This document shows positions 63,278 through 64,000 of a stretch of 64,000 nt of DNA, one piece after another (within the stretch, counting starts at the first letter, position 1; each line of letters opens with the position of its first letter). The translations under genes and the position numbers were made by a program. Below the pieces are notes generated by a model. That model saw nothing but the letters and a program-made list of their open reading frames with translations, was not told where the DNA came from and did no database searches. The stretch comes from Methylobacter luteus IMV-B-3098 (GTDB lineage: Bacteria; Pseudomonadota; Gammaproteobacteria; Methylococcales; Methylomonadaceae): assembly GCF_000427625.1 (NCBI RefSeq), contig NZ_KE386569.1, positions 2,842,789 to 2,906,788 of the forward strand, written 5' to 3'.

Positions 63278-64000
63278 ATGAAACAATTCAATAAAAAAAT
63301 CTTAACTGCAGGCATTCTGCTGGTTTTGGGCTCTGTTTCAAGCGCATGGGCAGACGCAGAAGGCGGTCTATTAGCTGTTGATGCCAGCAACAACAGCGAT
63401 TATTCAACCAAAACTAAAGATAGCTATAACACTGCATACGTTGATAAATCTGATAACAGTTTCGTCGATAAATCCGATAACAGCTACACCGATAAATCCG
63501 ATAATAGTTACACCGATAAATCCGATAATAGTTACACCGATAAATCTGTATACATCGAGAAGACCGATAAGAGTTACACCGATAAATCCGATAACAGCTA
63601 CACCGATAAATCTGTATACATCGAAAAGACCGATAAGAGCAAAACTTTTGCTGACGCAGATGACGGCGCTCAAGCGGCTGTTGCTGGCAAGGATGCTTAC
63701 AATACCAAAACCGAAGTTGAAGCAAAAGACGATGGTCTTGCGGTAAATACTGGCACATACGCTAACGTTACCCGTATCGATGTTAACGCAGACGACGGTG
63801 CAGTAGCAGTTTATGCCGGCAAAGACGTTAAGGTTAATCAATCACAGTTGGACGGTGAAGTTTCAGGCATAGGTGCAGGCGATTCAACTGCATTAGCCCT
63901 GCTTGGCACTCTTACAGGCGGCAACTTTGTAGCAGACTCATTCAATGGTTCAGCCGGTATTATGCAGAACCAACAAAACTATGCTGCCGGTGCGCTGCTT
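63278..64000 (+). CDS. Secreted repeat protein with DNSYTDKS repeats (partial, 3' end off window)
   Basis: The first 241 codons of an exported protein. ATG 63278 is preceded by CGGAGTAATGAC and starts a signal peptide (MKQFNKKILTAGILLVLGSV, cleavage after AWA). Residues about 55-121 are tandem 8-residue repeats of the form DNSYTDKS, with two copies of the variant VYIEKTDKS, encoded by a 24-base unit. Then comes a region with ADDGAQAAVAGKD / ADDGAVAVYAGKD repeats, and the visible end reads FNGSAGIMQNQQNYAAG. The low-complexity, Asn/Gln/Ser/Thr-rich style suggests a surface or matrix protein, perhaps amyloid- or adhesin-like. Family not recognised. Codons and base composition differ from the housekeeping genes. 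Confidence 0.82.
   Translation, partial: MKQFNKKILTAGILLVLGSVSSAWADAEGGLLAVDASNNSDYSTKTKDSYNTAYVDKSDNSFVDKSDNSYTDKSDNSYTDKSDNSYTDKSVYIEKTDKSYTDKSDNSYTDKSVYIEKTDKSKTFADADDGAQAAVAGKDAYNTKTEVEAKDDGLAVNTGTYANVTRIDVNADDGAVAVYAGKDVKVNQSQLDGEVSGIGAGDSTALALLGTLTGGNFVADSFNGSAGIMQNQQNYAAGALL

Noticed and set aside
63440-63640. Regular repeats resembling a CRISPR array
   Set aside because: Units are contiguous 24-base coding repeats with no unique spacers, in frame with a secreted protein.
63378-63841. Long open frames on both strands across the repeat region
   Set aside because: They arise because the 24-base repeat has no stops in several frames. Only the frame from 63278 has a signal peptide and ribosome site.

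Overview
The window looks like chromosomal DNA of a gammaproteobacterium, probably a Methylococcales-type methanotroph or a close relative. The block gshB - tonB-like - yqgE - ruvX - pyrR - pyrB - pyrC' has the order I know from pseudomonads. The metG / rnfB / nth group, the E. coli-type SpeD next to a Crp/Vfr regulator, and the abundance of c-type cytochromes also fit. No methane oxidation gene is present, so the methanotroph assignment is an inference. No tRNA, rRNA, CRISPR array, prophage or transposase was found.

Layout: 0-4.4 kb holds the 5' part of an M20 amidohydrolase gene, a DUF4405 membrane protein, a BaeS/BaeR-like two-component pair and a Spy-like periplasmic protein. 4.5-7.7 kb carries a periplasmic redox operon (di-haem peroxidase, Tat-exported metallophosphoesterase, SoxA-like cytochrome) and a SirB2 protein. 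7.8-17.1 kb is housekeeping on the minus strand: nucleoside phosphorylase, UPF0182, a DUF4442 thioesterase, pepN, DUF423, moaB and a DegQ-type protease. 17.4-29 kb has a cyclic-nucleotide/rhodanese protein, ribosomal proteins L28/L33, the gshB-pyr block, a LOG protein, rmuC and hemL.

29-41 kb is a respiratory and metal-handling stretch. It contains a frameshifted ctaG, an unusual caa3-type oxidase operon whose subunit I lacks the helix-VI Glu and the K-channel Lys, and a metallothionein translationally coupled to a thiamine-diphosphate enzyme. It also contains a HupE/UreJ protein, a lipoprotein, and a bufferin/HvfA-type RiPP operon (Cys-rich EGxC precursor, DUF692 iron oxidase, DUF2063 partner). 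41-49 kb is nth, rnfB-like, hcp, metG, mrp, dcd, ycgL and a CPBP protease, with a small palindromic repeat family around dcd.

49.3-57.7 kb is a signalling operon: a 1705-residue hybrid kinase whose Ser/Thr kinase domain has lost catalytic residues, a single-domain receiver, and a REC-PAS-GGDEF-EAL protein. 57.9-60 kb holds speD, an osmC-family gene and a crp/vfr-like gene, followed by a multiply broken M23 peptidase gene. The right end is AT-rich and accessory: a winged-helix regulator, a decayed duplicate of a promoter plus signal-peptide region, and the start of a secreted protein with tandem DNSYTDKS repeats that runs off the window.

The most interesting items are the bufferin-type operon with seven EGxC motifs, the oxidase without canonical proton-channel residues, the metallothionein/ThDP enzyme pair, the pseudokinase-containing sensor, and the repeat protein with its decayed upstream copy.
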